Notes: generated from the sequence alone by a model not told the origin. A stretch of DNA of 64,000 nt from Notospermus geniculatus (GCA_002633025.1 NMRB01000378.1:262988-326987); one strand, 5' to 3'; shown: positions 42,885-53,359, counted from the first letter of the stretch. Made by a program: numbers and translations.

Positions 42885-44292
42885 AGGGCACGTTTCGTAA
42901 CCGCCAGAGCTATTGATCTGAAACTTGGTACATATATACCCCTAGGTCAGATGACCTATGACACCAAGTTTCGGTCCGATTCGATTCTTGGCTTGGCCTC
43001 CAGCTGTAGGGGCTGCGGTAAGCCGTTTCAAAGTTCCGTGTACATTAGATACTTCTAAATGACAGCCATGTTGGATTAACAGCTAAGACGTTGCCATAGC
43101 AACCCGAAACCATGCTTATTGCGATTCTAAGGGGCATACTCCTATCTGACTATAATACATTTGTAGGGGCTGCGGTGAGCCATTTTAAAGTTACCTGTAC
43201 ATTGATGTGCCTAAATTGGCAGCCATATTGGTTTTATGCTAATTACTGCCAAACTGGCAAAATCTGTGCGTGGCAACAATTGAATTATGTTATCCAATGN
43301 CGTCGTCGTCGTGTTCCGTTAGCAGGGCACGTTTCGTAACCGCCAGAGCTATTGATCTGAAACTTGGTACATATATACCCCTAGGTCAGATGACCCATGA
43401 CACCAAGTTTCGGTCCGATTCGACTCTTAGCTTGGCCACCAGGTGGCGGAAACCGAAAACACAAAAAGTGCAATAACTCCTGAACTAATGACTAGATCTT
43501 CTCCAAATTTTTATCATAGGTGTATCTAATAAGGATACATAACATATATAACGGGTTTTTGATTTGACCTACTTTTCAAGGTCACAGAGGTCAAAGTTCG
43601 ACAAAAGTGACGAACCTGCCACAGTTTGTCATTATTTCACCAAGCGACTTCATATCTTGCATAAACATGCATAAACATGCATAAAAATACTAAGTTTCGG
43701 CCCGATTGGACATCCAATATGGCCGCCAGGTGGCGTAACCTGAAAATCAAGCAACTGCTATTACTCAGGAACGAGTCCGGAACGACTTGACGTAGAGTGC
43801 TCAAGTTTGATATTTACGTCCCTCTAGATGACCTTTACATGCATGTCAAATTTCGGCTTGATTTGACATCCAACATGGCCACCAGGTGGCGTAACCCAAA
43901 AATCATCAAAGTGCTGTAACTCAGGAACGACTTAACCCAAAGTGCTCAAATTTGCTATGTGGCCCCCTGCAGATGACCTTTATGTGCATGTGAAGTTTCG
44001 GCCTGATCGGACATCCAATATGGCCGCCAGGTGGCGTAAACCGAAAATCGTCAAAGTGCTGTAACTCAGGAACGACGTGACCCAAAGCGCACCAATGTGC
44101 TATGTGGCCCCCTGCAGATGACCTTTATGTGCATGTGAAGTTCCGGCCCGATCGGACATCCAATATGGCTGCCAGGTGGCCCCCCAAATCATCAAAGTCC
44201 TACTCGGGAATGACTTGACCCAGATTGCTCATCCCTCTGTCATTAGACTGTTATGTCCAACCCGGTGAGCACATGGTCCATGGACCATTTCA
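42885..44292 (+). repeat. Tandem-structured repeat family with 'gtcgtcgtc' start and 'gtgagcacatggtcc' end
   Basis: 'gggcacgtttcgtaaccgcc' + 'agagctattgatctgaaact' occurs twice (42887 and 43326) as direct repeats. From 43690, four units of about 130-140 bp carry 'atccaatatggccgccaggt' and 'gtaactcaggaacgac'. The end is 'gtgagcacatggtccatgg'. Members of the same superfamily lie at 4122-4510, 59655-60808 and 63451-64000. One N (43300) lies beside a (TCG)n run. Confidence 0.75.
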
Positions 44293-44423
44293 TTTTCGTC
44301 TCGCCTCAAGACATCATGAAATGACGTGCGCGACGTCATGACGCTGTCTCGTCAGATGCTCCACACTTTTGGAGTTATATCTTCATGCGACATGATATGC
44401 CGTTCTACCTCAAATTTGCAATC

Positions 44424-44478
44424 GATCCACAGTGACCCCTATCGGTAAGGGAGCGAACCCTTCCTTTTCTGCATGGCG
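44424..44478 (+). repeat. Split direct repeat A1
   Basis: 55 bp starting 'gatccacagtgacccctatc' and ending 'gcatggcg'; identical at 50176-50230. Confidence 0.9.
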
Positions 44479-44640
44479 GCGAGCGCAGTCGTGGCATTCG
44501 TGTCGCTCCTGAGTATTCATTCGATCTGGTGGCAAAGGGCTACTGGAGGCTATCCGTGTCATCTGCTTGTTACCATTCAACGGTGTGCATTTGACGCGGT
44601 AAGGGCCATGTACTGACGAGTGAGGGTCGTCAGAGAGGTG

Positions 44641-44700
44641 GCATGTAGGGTAACAAGGGGCCTACATGCAGCATGTAGGGTAACAAGGGGCCTGCATGCA
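44641..44700 (+). repeat. 30-bp unit in two direct copies, in the Ngaro 5' leader
   Basis: 'gcatgtagggtaacaagggg' + 'cctacatgca' then the same with one change. Confidence 0.85.
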
Positions 44701-45028
44701 TGCACATGTATAGAAAGATGTCTGGCCAAATTTTTCGCTGGTTGCGCATGCGCGTTGGCATAGCTCGGTGTCATGGTCCGAGGGCGGCACAATAGGCCTA
44801 TTGTGCGTACATTTGGTATGAGCAGGTGTCAGTGAGGTGGTTTTTTCAATGGGGTAGTTATGTTCGTCAGCGGTTTAGCGTCTCTGCATACCTCGGTATT
44901 TGTTCTGGGTTGAGTGCTATCCGTGTTCTGCTTTCTGGTTATGGGCCGAGTTTCCTATGGGCCTATTAAGTCATGGATGTGTGTTTAGATGGTTCTGTAA
45001 GACGTTTTTTTTTTCTTTTTAGGGCAAC

Positions 45029-46036
45029 ATGGCGTCGAACGTGACGGTACTTCGAAAGCGACACTCATTAGTGGGCAGGGACCTTCTCCCTCTTATCAAG
45101 TTGCTGGCGGAGTTGTCTGCTGCGGGGCAACCTCCGGAGAATCTGGCAAGGATTCGTATGTCGAAGCCTACGGAAGAGTTGTCAGAAGCGGACATTGCGA
45201 GTGAGTTTAAGTCCTTGACAGGGGAAGATGCTGCTACGTTCTTACGTATGATCGCGAGGTCACCATCTCCGGACAACTTAAGGCTCCTCCTTCACGCGAC
45301 GGTGGTTGTGGCAAACCAGATGGGGCGGCCGGAGGGGCAGCAGTTACAAGAGGATGATGATCCGGGGGACGCACCTCCTCGGCCGAAAGTCCCGAGGGTC
45401 GACGGCGAGAAGCAGGCATTGGAAGCGAGGATCAACGAGCTGGAGCAGCGGGAGGCTGATCGGAAAAAGGACGTGGTTGATTCCGTCTTGAGGAAGGTAA
45501 GGAACCTTGCCTTGCAGGCGAAGCCAAACGTACAGTTAATTTTGACGGCCTTGGATGAGTTGGCGACAGTGTCGGTTGACAATGGTCATAAGGATTCACA
45601 GATGTTCATCGAGCTGAGCAGGCAGGCGGAGAGATTGAAGGACACTTTGGATGTTCCAAGTTTGTGTCTCTCGACCTTGGGAGGAGGTGCATCTGATAAG
45701 GTTATGAAGGCCATTGTGCAGTGTCGCAAAATGAAAAGAACTGGCGCGAAGAAGGCCGCGAAAGCGCGGGAGGTGTCCCCTGATAAGGGGTCCCCTACAA
45801 GGTCGACGGTTAGTTCGCCGTTGCAGGGTTTGTATGGGCTCCCGCCTCCCCCTCCCCTGCCGCAGTACCCTTACGGTTATGGTTATGGGTATGGATATGG
45901 TAGAGGCAGGGGAAGGGGACGTGGCAGGGGTGACGGAGGGGGTGGCCCCTGTTTTTTCTGTGGCGAGATGGGCCATTGGTACAGACAATGTGACAAGATG
46001 AAGTCAGCTAAGTTGCAATGTGCGAATAACAAATAG
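45029..46036 (+). CDS. Ngaro-like ORF1 (Gag-like protein)
   Basis: 335 codons. A long T-rich tract ending TTTTTAG lies 7 bp upstream of the ATG, which suggests the start lies just behind a 3' splice site. The N-terminal half is helical and charged. EKQALEARINELEQREADR (about 128-146) looks like a coiled coil. A proline/tyrosine/glycine run is followed by RGRGRGRGRG, and a CCHC knuckle CFFCGEMGHWYRQC lies near the C-terminus (about 308-321). It should bind the element's RNA and form the particle. Confidence 0.88.
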   Translation: MASNVTVLRKRHSLVGRDLLPLIKLLAELSAAGQPPENLARIRMSKPTEELSEADIASEFKSLTGEDAATFLRMIARSPSPDNLRLLLHATVVVANQMGRPEGQQLQEDDDPGDAPPRPKVPRVDGEKQALEARINELEQREADRKKDVVDSVLRKVRNLALQAKPNVQLILTALDELATVSVDNGHKDSQMFIELSRQAERLKDTLDVPSLCLSTLGGGASDKVMKAIVQCRKMKRTGAKKAAKAREVSPDKGSPTRSTVSSPLQGLYGLPPPPPLPQYPYGYGYGYGYGRGRGRGRGRGDGGGGPCFFCGEMGHWYRQCDKMKSAKLQCANNK

Positions 46037-46220
46037 TTGGTTTCGGAGCCAGGACTGTAGGGACTGTGATTTTCTGAGTTTATCAAGGTATAGGGTATAT
46101 ACCAGTTTCTGAGTTCTTCCCGCTCTAGCTCTGGGCATCTGATCCCGTGGGCCGTGGGCGGGGGGAATTCCTCCAGTCGTCTCAGTTGGTCGGCGCTTCA
46201 GAGTATGTTTTTGGTTTCAG

Positions 46221-48407
46221 GAGTGGGTTGTACCTCAGGTGCCGGATTGGGAGGTGGATACACCCTTTGACCCAATCCGGGCGAGGGATGAAGCAAGGGT
46301 GCAGCCGACATGGACGACGATTGGGGGGGTTCCCCCTGATGCCACGGCATTGACGGCTTCGATTTCTGATGTGTTGGATGGGGTTCCTTTACCTTTCTCG
46401 ACAGAAGATTTTCCATTGAGGGACCCGGCGGGTTTTGTAGCGGGCGGGGTGCATTGTAATGCCACCGTCTGGTCGGATATTATGGATGGGTTTCCTGAGC
46501 GGGACATGGTCTCGGAGTGGGTACACAATAAGATTGATGTGTCAGATTTTTTCAGGCATTATAAAGGTTCTTTTCAGGGTCACCACTATGACAGTGCATC
46601 TCCCCCGCGGAGGTATTTTCCCAACCCCCCGTCTTGTCGTCAGCATGCAGAGTTCATCTCTAAGGCTTTGGAAGATCGTATTAAGGCGGGCGCGGTTCGG
46701 CTATGGGGGAAGATTGGGGAGTGCGAGGTGCCGAAGGTGGTGATGCCTTTGGTGGTAGAACCCACAAAGCCGAGGTTGTGCCACAATGAGAAGTTTCTCA
46801 ACTTGTGGATAAAGGATTGTCCCTTTACACTGGAAAATTTGAGGGACGTTCCTCGCTTGGTTCAGAAGGATGATCTCATGTTTACCACCGATGAGAAATC
46901 AGGCTACGACCACATTATGCTCTCTGAGGCCTCGCAGACATACTTTGGGCTAGAATGGGCGGGTTATGTCATGTCATGCGCGACCCTCCCCTTCGGTTGG
47001 AAGGCGTCTCCCTTTGTTTATCAAACCATAGGTATGATAGCGACGCATTTTTTTCGGAAGGTTGGAATTCCCACCATCCAGTACATAGACGATAGGTGGT
47101 ATGTGAGCCCGAGGGTACCCCTGGCGGCGCTTCGTGGTATTGATACCGTCTTGTTTGTTTTGTTCGTCCTGACGAAGCTTGGGTATACCTTTGCATTGCC
47201 AAAATGCGTCCTAATGCTGGGGAACTGTGTGCGTTCCCTTGGCCTGCTGGTGGATTCACAGAGGTTAGCCTTCTTCCTGCCCGATGACAAGAAAGCCAAG
47301 TTTGCGAGTCTCAGAGAGGATATTCTGGCGTGTTCTGAGGTCGATTTGAAGTCCCTGCAAAGGATGGCGGGGAAATGCATATCTTTGATTTTGGTTTTCC
47401 CGGCGGCTAGGATCTATACAAGAGAGATCTGCTCGGCTATTTCCGCGGCCCTTAGGGGGAGTTGCACTGTTCCATTGGTGGGGGCCCTAAGGGAGGAGAT
47501 GCAGTTCTGGCGCTTCCTTGACAAATGGGAGGGGCACTTCACCTGGCGGCAGGAGAAACATCTTCAATATTCCCTCGCAACAGATGCATCCAGCTATCGC
47601 TATGCGGCGGTTCATCTTTCTGGTCAAAAGGCCGGCCAGTCTTTTGGTGACTATTGGCCGGCAGGTGATGTGAGGCCTATCCATGTCAAGGAGGCTGATG
47701 CACTGTATCTCTCTCTGTGGGCGTTGGCGGAGGCGGTGCGCGATCACCGGGTGGATGTTTGGATAGATAATATGGCGGTGGTTCAGGCCTGGGGCAGCAG
47801 AGGTTGTAAGGATCATGGTCTCAACGAGATCTTGAAGAAGTTGTTTCAGTTGACCGTAAACCTCAATATAGATTTACAGTTGCAGTATGTTCCGTCTGAT
47901 CAGAATCCGGCTGACCGTCCGTCAAGAAGACTCACCAGCCAGGATGCAATGTTGTCGGGCAGCAAATGGCAAGAGCTAGAGTCTCGTTTTGGTCCTCATG
48001 GGGTTGACCTCATGGCATGGAGTTCTAACGCGATGCGTGGTTCCAATGGGGAACCATTGAGGCACTTCTCTCCCGCATCCTCCCCGTCGGCGGCAGGGGT
48101 TAATGTGTTTGCGCAAGATGTTTCCAAGGAGCATAATCCGTATGTATTCCCGCCGATCTGCTTGATTTTGCCGCTGGTCAAGTACCTGATGGAGTCTCAT
48201 GTTGCTGTATGCACTCTAGTCTTGCCAATGACATCTTTGGCCCCATCATGGTTCCCCCTCCTCAAACCGCGGGTAGTGTCAGAGTATGTGCTGGGTGAAA
48301 AGGGAGAGAAAGGGGTGCTTCTTTACCCTTCAAAGAAGGGGTTCGCGCCGGATACGGCCGGGTTGAGATGGCCCCTGGTTGCATACAGGGCTAGGTTTCA
48401 GTCCTGA
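46221..48407 (+). CDS. Ngaro-like ORF2: reverse transcriptase and RNase H
   Basis: The open frame runs from the acceptor TTGGTTTCAG (46220) in phase 0; no upstream ATG is needed if it is reached by splicing, and the first in-frame GTG is at 46239. RT motifs: LMFTTDEKSGYDHIML (motif A), LPFGWKASPFVYQ (B) and QYIDDRW (C, catalytic YIDD). RNase H: LATDASSYRYA, HVKEADALYLSLWA, VWIDNMAVVQAW and DQNPADRPSR hold the acidic residues. There is no methyltransferase domain, unlike DIRS1-type elements, which fits Ngaro. The frame ends at TGA 48405-48407 after RARFQS. Confidence 0.9.
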   Translation, partial: EWVVPQVPDWEVDTPFDPIRARDEARVQPTWTTIGGVPPDATALTASISDVLDGVPLPFSTEDFPLRDPAGFVAGGVHCNATVWSDIMDGFPERDMVSEWVHNKIDVSDFFRHYKGSFQGHHYDSASPPRRYFPNPPSCRQHAEFISKALEDRIKAGAVRLWGKIGECEVPKVVMPLVVEPTKPRLCHNEKFLNLWIKDCPFTLENLRDVPRLVQKDDLMFTTDEKSGYDHIMLSEASQTYFGLEWAGYVMSCATLPFGWKASPFVYQTIGMIATHFFRKVGIPTIQYIDDRWYVSPRVPLAALRGIDTVLFVLFVLTKLGYTFALPKCVLMLGNCVRSLGLLVDSQRLAFFLPDDKKAKFASLREDILACSEVDLKSLQRMAGKCISLILVFPAARIYTREICSAISAALRGSCTVPLVGALREEMQFWRFLDKWEGHFTWRQEKHLQYSLATDASSYRYAAVHLSGQKAGQSFGDYWPAGDVRPIHVKEADALYLSLWALAEAVRDHRVDVWIDNMAVVQAWGSRGCKDHGLNEILKKLFQLTVNLNIDLQLQYVPSDQNPADRPSRRLTSQDAMLSGSKWQELESRFGPHGVDLMAWSSNAMRGSNGEPLRHFSPASSPSAAGVNVFAQDVSKEHNPYVFPPICLILPLVKYLMESHVAVCTLVLPMTSLAPSWFPLLKPRVVSEYVLGEKGEKGVLLYPSKKGFAPDTAGLRWPLVAYRARFQS

Positions 48408-48484
48408 GCACATGACGATAAGTGGGGATACATGTGTGTGTTCTGTATCAATAGTTAACGGTAATACTGTTCTGATTTTTCCAG

Positions 48485-49693
48485 CGCTTCAGCCCCGATT
48501 TGGTCCACATTGATAGAAGGCTGGAACAGTTAGAACAATCCGTGCCGTCGTCGCGATATGTCTCAAAGAAGGACTCTCTAAAGAAAGATTTCTTAGGTTT
48601 TCTGCAGATGCTGCCGGGGAGGCCATCCCTGGGGTCGGTGGGCCCGAATGACCTGAGGCGGTTCCTCGTCTGGAAAGATGGGTTCGGGAAGACCCAAGTT
48701 CATCGGGTTTCTTGTCAGTTTCTGGGTAGGCCTGGGAAGTCACCCTGTTCTTGTCCCACGCGGCTGGCCTGCAGCACCGCGGAGGGCATGGTCCGTTCTC
48801 TTAGGCAAATTGTAAACGAGTCTACTGATAGGGGTAATACGTGGGATGTGTACTCAAACAGGGGCAACCCGGCGGATGCGCCGGCTGTCCGGGCCTACAT
48901 CAAGTCCATAAAGAAGGAACAGGGATTGGCCCATGTCGTTGTTAAGCAGGCAAGGCCTATTTTTTTGGATAAGCTTTTGGTTATCTCGGAGTATATCAAC
49001 GGGCAGTTGCTTAGGTCTGATCTTACTGTTAGGGAACGGTTTGTCTTGGTAAGGGACCAGGCCTTCTTCAAGCTTGAATTCTTTGCCGGGGACAGGGCGT
49101 CTGATCTCTGCCTGCTTAAAACGCAAGAAGTGAGGAAACTTCCGGATGGTTCCGGCTTGGTGGTTTCCCACAGCCACGGCAAGACATTCGCTATCAGTAA
49201 GGTCAATACTTTTGTTATTAAAAGGTGTGATAACGAAGTGATTTGTCCGGTTAAGGCTTTAAGTGAGTACATGTCGTTTGCCGATTTGCATGGCGTGGAT
49301 TTGAGTTTGGGATATACCTTCAGGTCGGTGACAGAGTCTGGGAAGGTGTTGGATTCTCCGGTTTCCTACAACGCCATCTATGACAGATTGAAGCAGTATC
49401 TTAATACCCTGTGTATTAATGAAGGTGAGACCCCGCATAGCTTTCGTGCAGGATGTGCGGTTACTCTACTCCTGTCAAAGGCGGCGGACCCACAGGATTC
49501 GATGGCCCACATTGGGTGGTTTACTCAAGACTCAGCGGAGTATTACAGTAGGTCCGGGCTTCTCGTTAAGGCGTCCGGAGTATCGAAAGCCTTGGCAGAC
49601 ACGGCCGCCGAACCTGAACGTGCATCCAGATTATTTGGCTCTTGGGGGGACATTCACAACTTTAAGGCGGCGTTTCAGTGCGACAGGTGGTGA
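48485..49693 (+). CDS. Ngaro-like ORF3: tyrosine recombinase
   Basis: Open from the acceptor CTGATTTTTCCAG (48484) in phase 0; a TTG at 48500 is the first start-like codon, so expression most likely depends on splicing. The catalytic set of the phage-integrase-type fold is present: FFAGDRASDL (Arg), HSFRAG (HxxR), HIGW (His/Trp position) and YYSRSG (nucleophilic Tyr). The N-terminal part has a cysteine cluster SCQF...CSCPTRLAC. It would cut and rejoin the circular DNA intermediate to integrate without target duplication. Confidence 0.9.
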   Translation, partial: RFSPDLVHIDRRLEQLEQSVPSSRYVSKKDSLKKDFLGFLQMLPGRPSLGSVGPNDLRRFLVWKDGFGKTQVHRVSCQFLGRPGKSPCSCPTRLACSTAEGMVRSLRQIVNESTDRGNTWDVYSNRGNPADAPAVRAYIKSIKKEQGLAHVVVKQARPIFLDKLLVISEYINGQLLRSDLTVRERFVLVRDQAFFKLEFFAGDRASDLCLLKTQEVRKLPDGSGLVVSHSHGKTFAISKVNTFVIKRCDNEVICPVKALSEYMSFADLHGVDLSLGYTFRSVTESGKVLDSPVSYNAIYDRLKQYLNTLCINEGETPHSFRAGCAVTLLLSKAADPQDSMAHIGWFTQDSAEYYSRSGLLVKASGVSKALADTAAEPERASRLFGSWGDIHNFKAAFQCDRW

Positions 49694-49987
49694 GTGTTCC
49701 CTGCATATGGCATCGTGTAGGCCTAGTGGTTTTGCGTAATGTGGACGGACGCCAGAGTTAGGAGGCTTGGTTATGATTTTATTTGTTTTCCACAGAACGG
49801 TTTTCCCGGGAGCGGTGCCGGTATTTGATATATCATGTTGATTTGGGTTTTGCCGAGTGTGCAAGGTGATGTGAATGTTGTGGTGTTAGTTCCTACAAGG
49901 TCTTCGGCAAGGTGTTGGCTTATACGTTCGATAGTGTGTATTGAAGGTGTTGCCTAGTTGTAGTACGCAGATTCCAGGCTACTTTGT

Positions 49988-49993
49988 AATAAA
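49988..49993 (+). terminator. Candidate poly(A) signal of the Ngaro-like element
   Basis: AATAAA about 295 bp after the recombinase stop, followed by 'tgattagtgtatgcaatccg'. It is the only good signal before the repeat region. Confidence 0.5.
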
Positions 49994-50100
49994 CTGATTA
50001 GTGTATGCAATCCGGCTTCCTAGTGATTTTCTTTGGGGGTTTTGAGTATTGGGAGAAGGGTGCGGGGTATAAGGCGAGGCAAGGGTGCATAAGAAGAGCT

Positions 50101-50175
50101 GCGTCGGTTCTCTTCACTCCCAATACTCAACACCGCGAGCTCACGCACAGATAGGGGGCACTGTGGAATCGGTCA
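50101..50175 (+). repeat. Split direct repeat B1
   Basis: 75 bp from 'gcgtcggttctcttcactcc' to 'ggaatcggtca'; identical at 50388-50462 (B2). B1 is joined directly to A2. Confidence 0.9.
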
Positions 50176-50230
50176 GATCCACAGTGACCCCTATCGGTAA
50201 GGGAGCGAACCCTTCCTTTTCTGCATGGCG
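50176..50230 (+). repeat. Split direct repeat A2
   Basis: Identical to A1 at 44424-44478; it abuts B1, as expected of the B1-A2 block in Ngaro/PAT elements. Confidence 0.9.
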
Positions 50231-50387
50231 CGGCGGAAGGAGGGCACGTGGAGACGAATGATGTGAGGCCGGGATCGGGTGTTGGCGGTCAATGTGGATC
50301 TCGGATGTGTTCCGGTTTCCCGCCCACCCGCCCTCCCCACCCACGTCACAGTAGACATAAGGCGTCTGATGGTTTATGCTTGAGCTT

Positions 50388-50462
50388 GCGTCGGTTCTCT
50401 TCACTCCCAATACTCAACACCGCGAGCTCACGCACAGATAGGGGGCACTGTGGAATCGGTCA
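50388..50462 (+). repeat. Split direct repeat B2 (3' end of the element)
   Basis: Identical to B1. The next bases belong to the MITE family first seen at 3019-3227. Confidence 0.9.
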
Positions 50463-50619
50463 CGTCAACCATTCACTTCAGCGCCGTCGAGTCATAGAGC
50501 TTAGGGTTGATTGACCAAATTGTACAATAGGGTTTTTACTAGGGTCATGAATAAATACCATTTGGGCGGGCCGATAGGTTCCCCATTGTTTGGTCTTAAA
50601 TTTCCGGATAGAGAGTATT
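50463..50619. mobile_element. MITE copy 2, left part missing
   Basis: It matches 3080-3227 ('caaccattcacttcagcgcc' ... 'tccggatagagagtatt'). The left terminus is cut off by the Ngaro-like element's 3' end. Confidence 0.8.
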
Positions 50620-51119
50620 TATGAATTTATTAAAATCCAAAAAATGACACCAATTCCCATGCTTTATAGGTAAGGTTAACATTAAATGAACTGCAATATT
50701 TCGAAAATGGACAACTGAAGGGAAGGTAATTTTGATGCTTCGAGGCATAAAAAATACCCTCGATCCTCACATATGCCAGTGGTAATTTGGAATATCTCCC
50801 AGATGGTAAACTATGTAAATACACACTATCTGATTATTTGTGTGCATTTTTTGGCAGTGATGTTTTTGCATTATCAGCTGGCACTCCATTTCACCTGACC
50901 ATATAGGAATTAATTCTCATGCTATAGCCTACAGATTCCATTCACACACTGCCAATTCTAACTTGAAAAGAACATTTGGGACTTTTTCCAAGTTACATAG
51001 ATTGTGTATGTGTCCCAAATGCATTTTCTGTAGTTTAGTTCCAAATGAATCGCAGCTGATAGGCTGTTTGGTAAAAAAAATCTTTTTGCAGGTAGCAATT
51101 GCAAATGTACGGCCTCCTA
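50620..51119. other. Gene-free stretch
   Basis: Nothing supportable is seen. Confidence 0.5.
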
Positions 51120-51397
51120 CAGCACCTTGCACAATTGACCTCCCATCCGCACCGCGCACCATCCACGTACCACATGCAGCGTCATGCGCGTACCGTCCTC
51201 GTATCTTCCGTGGACGTCGCACGCCGTCATGGAAGGCATGTAGTGAAGACGTAACGTCATTTGCCCGTGGTGGGCGGACGACACGCAGAAGAGACGTGTG
51301 ACGCACTCGTACCATACGCAATGACCTGAAGCGTACCCTCCGCGTGACATACCCGGAAGGTATGTGGATAAAGATAGGTCAATTGTGCAACGTACTG
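51120..51397. mobile_element. MITE (24.1 kb family), copy 2
   Basis: Ends 'cagcaccttgcacaattgac' and 'aggtcaattgtgcaacgtac', with TA before the left end and TG after the right. The interior shares 'cgtcatggaaggcatg' and 'gacgtaacgtcatt' with copy 1, in inverted orientation. Confidence 0.75.
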
Positions 51398-53095
51398 TGT
51401 CATCAACTGAGACATTTTTGAAATTTAGGCCTAATTTGGACATAATGTTGGAAAGGCTCTCTTCTTTCCTCAGCTGTCGACACTCGGATGACATCAGTAT
51501 TCATTAAGACTACCGTTGAAATTAGTTCTTCCGAGCAATTAAATCTCATATGATGTTCAGGGTGTCTGGCCTAGTGCTGCAACAAGCATATTCATATATC
51601 CCACCTTAATGAAGCCAACTTGATTAATGAGGTCTAGCTGGGTTGCATACGAAGGATGCATGTGAAAATCACATACAAATTTCATTGGAGAAATCCGCAG
51701 GGAACTCTGAGTGTATTGATGTGATGAGCTATAATGGGAAATGCATTGGCCACCTAATGGAATACAGACTGTTTATTTCATAGTCTGTGTATAATGCAAC
51801 ATTTCATGACTAATGCCAGCATTAAGTACCACTTGCATCCCGATAAATACAGTACCAAGTTTCAGGCGTTGCAGGCTATGTACAACATGAGATGAGATAC
51901 TGCAAGTTCAATGTAACATCATCATTCACAGTATTGCAGGCTATAACTGATTCATGATAAAAGTGGCCTTCATTTTCAAAGCAGGTAACAACAAAATAAC
52001 ATCATAAATTCGAAACCGCATTCAAATTAAAACAAATGGGCAATCATCATTTCCTGGTCACTGATCGTGGATTGATATATTCAAATGCCATCGTTTCCGA
52101 TGGCATGTTGTAAAGTGGGCTCGATTCAGCCACCAATGGTGCAGAGGGTTGTATGTCAATATGAAATGAACTAGAGTTCAGTTGAGTCTGCATGCAGACT
52201 CTGGAGTCTCCGCCACGCGTCGCATGTCACACTAGGCCTATAAGAGACATGCACGGCCATGAGCACTCTAATGAAAAAAGGCTATTGCTGTGTTATAAAG
52301 CCGGTGACAGACTGGCGCGTACGCGCGCGTCGGGCTGGCGTTCTGCCAAACAGATTCTTCAGCAGGTGTTCCGGTCTGTGTTACCGCCTCCCTGATTGGT
52401 TGGAAAACTCAATAAGGTACCTGAAGACTGCTTGTCTTTATGTAATGGTATAAGCCGGAACAGCGCAGTCGGTAGCCAAGATTCAGAATTTCGCCCCGAA
52501 AATGAAATTTTAGGGTCTAATTAAAGGTTAGTTAATAGCATTACTGCTAGCCCAAATACACAATTTTATATCAGAATGTACGGAGCAGGGTTTATACTTA
52601 AGTAATAAACTTGGTGTGATAGATTAAAAAAGATATAAAAAAGATATCGATTTTTCACATTCTGTGCGTGCATTATTTTGTGCTTAGATATCTCTTCACC
52701 TTAACCATGTTAACCGTCTGTGTATTGATCGACACAGGTGTGATAGAACCTAATGTTCCCGATATCAGATCCGCTTCGTTTGTATAGGGGACTTCTCGTG
52801 ACAGAAGTTCCTGTCTCGTAGTGTCCGGCTTATTGTAGCTGACTCTTAAGCCTCGCTTATGTCGCCCTACGCTGTGATAGAAACAGCGTCAACAAGTTGC
52901 AACTGATAACTTATGTCACCACCGACAAGAAAAATGTATACAATTAGCAATAACAAAAACATCTGGAAAAGGACCTTATAAAATGTATATTTTTATTGTA
53001 TCGGATGCACAAGTAAACATAAGTAACAGGCAAATTGCAAGTCATCAACATTGAACTCTGTTCGCACTTCGTGACTAAGATTTTCTACTAAATAA
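51398..53095. other. Gene-free stretch
   Basis: No supportable exon. In particular, no sequence resembling the 5' exons of an UNC93-like gene is visible here, although the 3' exons start at 53658. Confidence 0.5.
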
Positions 53096-53335
53096 ATGGA
53101 TATGAACAAGAAGGATTTTGTTAATACATTGTATCAGAGTACTCTTTTAGCCGGAGTAACAATTGGTTATTCCTATGTATTGAGAAGATTTCTTAGAATC
53201 AACATCGGATCACCGAGTCAAGCTAATTTAGAAGAAATTTTGAAATTAGGTGGCGTTGTTGCAGTTAGTAACATGAGTTTAGATTATTTGTACCAGCAGG
53301 GGATTATTCCACATAATATAGTGAAAGCAACTTAA
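53096..53335 (+). CDS. Small AT-rich ORF (79 aa), possible Polinton/adintovirus-like membrane protein
   Basis: A complete frame with ATG, preceded by 'ctactaaataa'. It has a hydrophobic segment, LLAGVTIGYSYVLRRF, and a second hydrophobic stretch, LGGVVAVSNMSLDYL. Codon use is strongly A/T-ending (AAG/AAA, TTA, GTT), unlike the GC-richer host exons near it. The KKDF.N.LYQS..LAG..IGYSYVL pattern reminds me of short membrane proteins encoded by Maverick/Polinton and adintovirus-type elements, but this is recall without a search. No polymerase B, integrase or capsid frames are nearby. It may equally be an unrelated orphan. Confidence 0.3.
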   Translation: MDMNKKDFVNTLYQSTLLAGVTIGYSYVLRRFLRINIGSPSQANLEEILKLGGVVAVSNMSLDYLYQQGIIPHNIVKAT

Positions 53336-53359
53336 GTTTCACTGTAACATTTATTACAA

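Larger units (their letters stand above)
44424..50462 (+). mobile_element. Ngaro-like tyrosine-recombinase (DIRS-order) retrotransposon, structurally complete
   Basis: Split direct repeats in the Ngaro/PAT arrangement A1-body-B1-A2-B2: A1 44424-44478 = A2 50176-50230 (55 bp), and B1 50101-50175 = B2 50388-50462 (75 bp). Between them are gag, RT/RNase H and tyrosine-recombinase frames in order on the plus strand, all open. There are no LTRs, no integrase and no target duplication, as expected for YR elements that integrate through a circular form. The right end sits in a MITE (50463-50619), whose left half is not found beyond 44424. Confidence 0.92.
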
